In this document: positions 24,884 to 27,550 of the stretch, one piece after another
Layout of the letters: every line of letters begins with the position of its first letter
Numbering within the stretch: position 1 is the first letter of the stretch
Assembly (NCBI GenBank): GCA_900770215.1
Contig: CAAGJW010000100.1
Location: forward strand, 1 to 27,550
DNA: 27,550 bases
From: Bacteroidales bacterium
GTDB taxonomy: Bacteria; Bacteroidota; Bacteroidia; Bacteroidales; Muribaculaceae
Direction: 5' to 3'
The notes under the pieces: generated by a model
The model's input: the letters and a program-made list of their open reading frames with translations, nothing else
What the model was told of the DNA's origin: nothing
Database searches by the model: none
Position numbers and translations under genes: made by a program

Positions 24884-24919
24884 GCCCGCCTTGTGCATCG
24901 CGCAACAGGCGCGGCGGGC
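24884..24919 (+). promoter_or_regulatory. Stem-loop in the leader of the phosphate transporter gene
   Basis: GCCCGCC (24884-24890) pairs with GGCGGGC (24913-24919). Inside it TTGTGC (24891-24896) pairs with GCGCAA (24900-24905) over a 3-base loop, leaving a 7-base bulge on the 3' side. It ends 45 bp before the start codon. There is no T tract, so it is not a simple terminator. It could be an mRNA-stability or regulatory leader structure. The rest of the 202-bp gap has a small dyad (GCTGA...TCAGC at 24821-24835) and no recognisable TAnnTTTG promoter. Confidence 0.35.
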
Positions 24920-24964
24920 CACAGCAAGAAGACAACAACAATATACAATACACTATAATTAGTT

Positions 24965-27208
24965 ATGAGTCCAATATTTACAGTAATCGTCGTCATCCTG
25001 GCCATCCTGGCCATCATCGACCTGGTGGTAGGCGTTTCCAACGATGCCATCAACTTCCTCAACTCGGCGCTTGGCTCCAAGGTGGCCTCGTTCCGCACCA
25101 TCGTGAGTGTAGCTGCAGTGGGCATCCTTGTGGGCGTGCTCACCTCGCACGGCATGATGGAGGTGGCACGCAACGGCGTGTTTCACCCCGAAGCTTTCAC
25201 TTTCAAAGAAATCATGTTTCTCTATGTGGGTGTGATGCTCACCGATGTGGTGCTGCTCGACGGCTTCAACAAGCTGGGCCTGCCCACGTCGACCACTGTG
25301 TCGATGATCTTTGAGCTCCTGGGCTCGGCCGTAGCCGTGTCGGTCTACAAGATCTATACCGATAGCTCACTCTCGCTCGAGAGCGTGGGCTCGCTCGTGA
25401 ACTCGGGCAGAGCTTTGGGCATGATATCGGCCATCCTGGTCTCGGTGGTGCTCTCGTTTATCACGGGCGCCCTCATCATGTACATCTCGCGCCTGCTGTT
25501 CACCTTCCGCTATGCCAAGCAGTTCAGGCGCTACGGTGCCCTGTGGTGCGGCATAGCCATCGTGGGCATCCTGTACTTCGCCCTGTTCAAGGGGCTCAAG
25601 AGCTCGGGCCTGATGACCGACGAGGTGTCGGGCTACGTGAGCGACCACATCTACATGGTGCTGCTCGTGGCCTGGGCAGCTGCATCGGGCATCCTGTGGG
25701 TGCTGCAGCGTCTCAAGGTGAGCATCTTGAAAATCACCATCTTGAGCGGCACCTTCGCCCTGGCTTTGGCCTTTGCCGGCAACGACTTGGTCAACTTCAT
25801 CGGTGTGCCCCTGGCGGGCATCGACTCCTATCAGCTGGCCGAGGCCTCGGGCAACATGAACATGCTCATGGGAGCGCTCAACGACCCTGAGGCGGCCAAC
25901 ATAGGCCTGCTGGCCATTGCCGGCCTGGTCATGGTACTCACCCTCTTCTTCTCAAGCGACGCCCGCAAGGTGTCGCAAACCGAGCTCACCCTGGCCTCGC
26001 AGCAGGACGAGGACGAGCGCTTCAACTCCACGCCCTTCTCGCGCGCACTGGTGCGCATGTCGGTGAACTTGAGCAACTACTACCGCCGCGTGCTGCCCAA
26101 CAGCTGGGTCGACGCCATCAACCGCCGCTTCATCCCGCTCTCGAGCGAAGAGCGCGGCAATTCCAACTTCGACAAGATACGCGCCGTGGTCAACCTGGCC
26201 TCGGCCGCCATCCTCATCTGCATCGGCACCTCGTTCAAGCTGCCGTTATCAACTACCTATGTCGTGTTTATGGTCTCGATGGGATCGTCGCTGAGCGACC
26301 GCGTGTGGGGACGCGACAGCGCCGTCTACCGCATCTCGGGCGTGGTGGCAGTGATCATGGGCTGGTTTGTGACAGCCTTCATCGCCTTCTGTGCCACCTT
26401 CATCTTCACCACGCTGCTCATGTGGTTTGGCGGCTGGGCTCTGGCCCTGATCGTGATATGGGCCGGCTACATGCTGCTGCACCGCTTCTTGTTCAAGAGC
26501 TCCAAGAGCGACAAAGCGCAGTCCGGCAAGCGCAGCGAGCTCATCGACAAGGACGACGCCCCCGAAGATGTGCTCTACAACTGCACGCTCACCGTGGTCA
26601 ACACCATGGAGGCCACCCATCGCATCTACAACCACATGCTCGTTTCGCTCTTCACCGAAAACCGCCACGAGCTCAAGCTCATGGTGACCGAGAGCGAGCA
26701 AATGTATCACGAGGCCAACAAGCGCAAATATGGCATCGTGGCCGTGATCAAGAAACTCGAAGCACAGAAGGTGGAGACTGCCCACTACTATGTGCAGATT
26801 GTCGACTACCTGTGCGAGGTGTCAAAGGCCCTGCTACACTGCACCCGCCCAGCCTATGAGCACATCAACAACAACCACCGCGGTCTCACGGGCCCACAAA
26901 TCAAGGACCTGAAGCTCATCAACGACAAGGTCGACGAGATATTTGCCAAGGTGAGCGACATGCTCAACCGCAAGGACTTCTCGGGCCTCGACGACGTGAT
27001 GTACATGCGCGACGAGCTCTTTGGCATCATTGCCGACACCATCAAGCGGCAAATCAAGCGCGTGCAAGAAGACCCATACGCCAGCACACGCGCCAGCGCC
27101 CTCTTCCTCAACATCCTGGGCGAGACCAAGACCATGGTGCTGCAGGCCCGCAACCTCATCAAGTCGGAGGCCTACTTCCTCAATGCCATCAAGGAGGGCG
27201 AGAGTTGA
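24965..27208 (+). CDS. PiT-family inorganic phosphate transporter with C-terminal PhoU-like domain
   Basis: This 747-residue inner-membrane transporter would take up phosphate (as metal-phosphate or with H+/Na+). The PiT signature occurs twice, as expected from the internal duplication: GVSNDAINF at 23-31 and AGNDLVNF with N273-D274. At least ten hydrophobic segments span residues 1 to about 510, with a cytoplasmic loop around 330-410. From about residue 535 to the end the protein is soluble and helical (repeated heptad-like stretches such as DVLYNCTLTVVNTM and AQKVETAHYYVQIV), resembling PhoU/DUF47 proteins that regulate phosphate uptake. Most PiT proteins are about 330-530 residues, so this is a transporter-regulator fusion of a type common in Bacteroidota. 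It lies 202 bp after a two-component system. Confidence 0.92.
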   Translation: MSPIFTVIVVILAILAIIDLVVGVSNDAINFLNSALGSKVASFRTIVSVAAVGILVGVLTSHGMMEVARNGVFHPEAFTFKEIMFLYVGVMLTDVVLLDGFNKLGLPTSTTVSMIFELLGSAVAVSVYKIYTDSSLSLESVGSLVNSGRALGMISAILVSVVLSFITGALIMYISRLLFTFRYAKQFRRYGALWCGIAIVGILYFALFKGLKSSGLMTDEVSGYVSDHIYMVLLVAWAAASGILWVLQRLKVSILKITILSGTFALALAFAGNDLVNFIGVPLAGIDSYQLAEASGNMNMLMGALNDPEAANIGLLAIAGLVMVLTLFFSSDARKVSQTELTLASQQDEDERFNSTPFSRALVRMSVNLSNYYRRVLPNSWVDAINRRFIPLSSEERGNSNFDKIRAVVNLASAAILICIGTSFKLPLSTTYVVFMVSMGSSLSDRVWGRDSAVYRISGVVAVIMGWFVTAFIAFCATFIFTTLLMWFGGWALALIVIWAGYMLLHRFLFKSSKSDKAQSGKRSELIDKDDAPEDVLYNCTLTVVNTMEATHRIYNHMLVSLFTENRHELKLMVTESEQMYHEANKRKYGIVAVIKKLEAQKVETAHYYVQIVDYLCEVSKALLHCTRPAYEHINNNHRGLTGPQIKDLKLINDKVDEIFAKVSDMLNRKDFSGLDDVMYMRDELFGIIADTIKRQIKRVQEDPYASTRASALFLNILGETKTMVLQARNLIKSEAYFLNAIKEGES

Positions 27209-27299
27209 TGCCCCCGCTTGCACAATATTATTCACTACATAATGCTAAAACAGGGATTTAATCAACAAGTGGAACCTTAGTCTAAACGCCATGACATTC

Positions 27300-27334
27300 A
27301 AGCCAGAGCCCAAATGATTGAGCTCTGGCTTTTT
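27300..27334 (+). terminator. Intrinsic terminator after the phosphate transporter gene
   Basis: AAGCCAGAGC (27300-27309) pairs perfectly with GCTCTGGCTT (27322-27331), with a 12-base loop and a T tract to 27334. The 91 bases between the stop codon and this hairpin hold nothing else that I can identify. Confidence 0.88.
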
Positions 27335-27373
27335 CATGAACCAGCAGAATTAACGTGCAAAATCAGCCCCCGC

Positions 27374-27550
27374 GGCAAGCCCCGCTAGGGGTGGCAGCTT
27401 TTAGGCAGGCGGTGGAGCGAGCCCACGGGGCGAGCGCAACCCCTGTAAAATAGCGGTGCAAGCCCCGTCAGGCGGCGGCACAGAACGCTGACGGCGCATT
27501 GGGAACTACACTGTGTGGGTGATGACGCTGCCACCCCTATAGGGCTTGCC
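27374..27550. repeat. GC-rich structured element bounded by inverted arms
   Basis: The left arm (27374-27398) and right arm (27527-27550) are near-perfect inverted copies: 13 and 9 bp match, interrupted by a small internal difference. Each arm is itself partly palindromic (CCCC-GCTA-GGGG on the left, CCCTATAGGG on the right). The 128-base interior contains further dyads: CCGTCAG/CTGACGG (27465-27471, 27488-27494) and GGGG...CCCC near 27427-27443. It also holds a second copy of GCAAGCCCCG (27458-27467) shared with the left arm (27375-27384). No open reading frame of note lies here. It could be a small non-autonomous mobile or REP-like element, or a structured RNA. The window ends exactly at the right arm, so the true boundary may lie outside. 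Confidence 0.5.

Overview
The window looks like chromosomal DNA from a gut-type member of the Bacteroidota (order Bacteroidales; a Muribaculaceae/Prevotellaceae-like organism is my best guess). Several gene starts are preceded by the Bacteroidota promoter pattern (TTTG or a relative, about 20 bp, then TAnnTTTG), and there are few Shine-Dalgarno sequences. The gene families also fit: a long PiT transporter with a PhoU-like tail, a DUF4827-like lipoprotein between nrnA and glmM, an exported dipeptide epimerase beside an NlpC/P60 protein, and a giant GLUG-repeat surface protein. From about 5.35 kb onward the coding DNA is clearly GC-rich. The first 5 kb is visibly AT-richer.

Layout. 1-99 is the tail of an unidentified gene, followed by a composite inverted repeat and a bidirectional terminator. 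365-5056 (minus strand) is a type III restriction-modification operon, mod then res, with its own promoter, probably horizontally acquired. 5348-5911 is a NUDIX hydrolase read divergently from mod. 5998-6069 is tRNA-Cys(GCA) with a clear promoter and terminator. 6349-7860 is an exported subtype B tannase-like esterase. 8133-11243 is an operon-like run of nrnA, a DUF4827-like lipoprotein and glmM. 11489-15300 is a cassette of three exported proteins (transglutaminase-like protein, SH3/NlpC-P60 peptidase, dipeptide epimerase) that together suggest turnover of peptidoglycan peptides in the cell envelope. 15586-21747 encodes a 2053-residue secreted protein with three beta-solenoid GLUG modules alternating with Ig-like linkers. 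21943-22497 is a small secreted protein of unknown function. 22662-24762 is a response regulator/histidine kinase pair with overlapping reading frames. 24965-27208 is a PiT phosphate transporter with a PhoU-like cytoplasmic tail. The last 180 bases hold a GC-rich structured element bounded by near-perfect 24-25 bp inverted arms.

How the parts may work together. The transglutaminase/NlpC/epimerase group would cut cell-wall stem peptides and epimerise the released dipeptides, apparently outside the cytoplasm. GlmM supplies glucosamine-1-phosphate for wall precursors. The two-component system sits 202 bp upstream of the phosphate transporter and may regulate it, but that is inferred from position only. 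No CRISPR array, transposase, integrase or phage gene was seen. The least explained items are the three-module GLUG protein, the 184-residue secreted protein after it, and the inverted-repeat element at the right edge.
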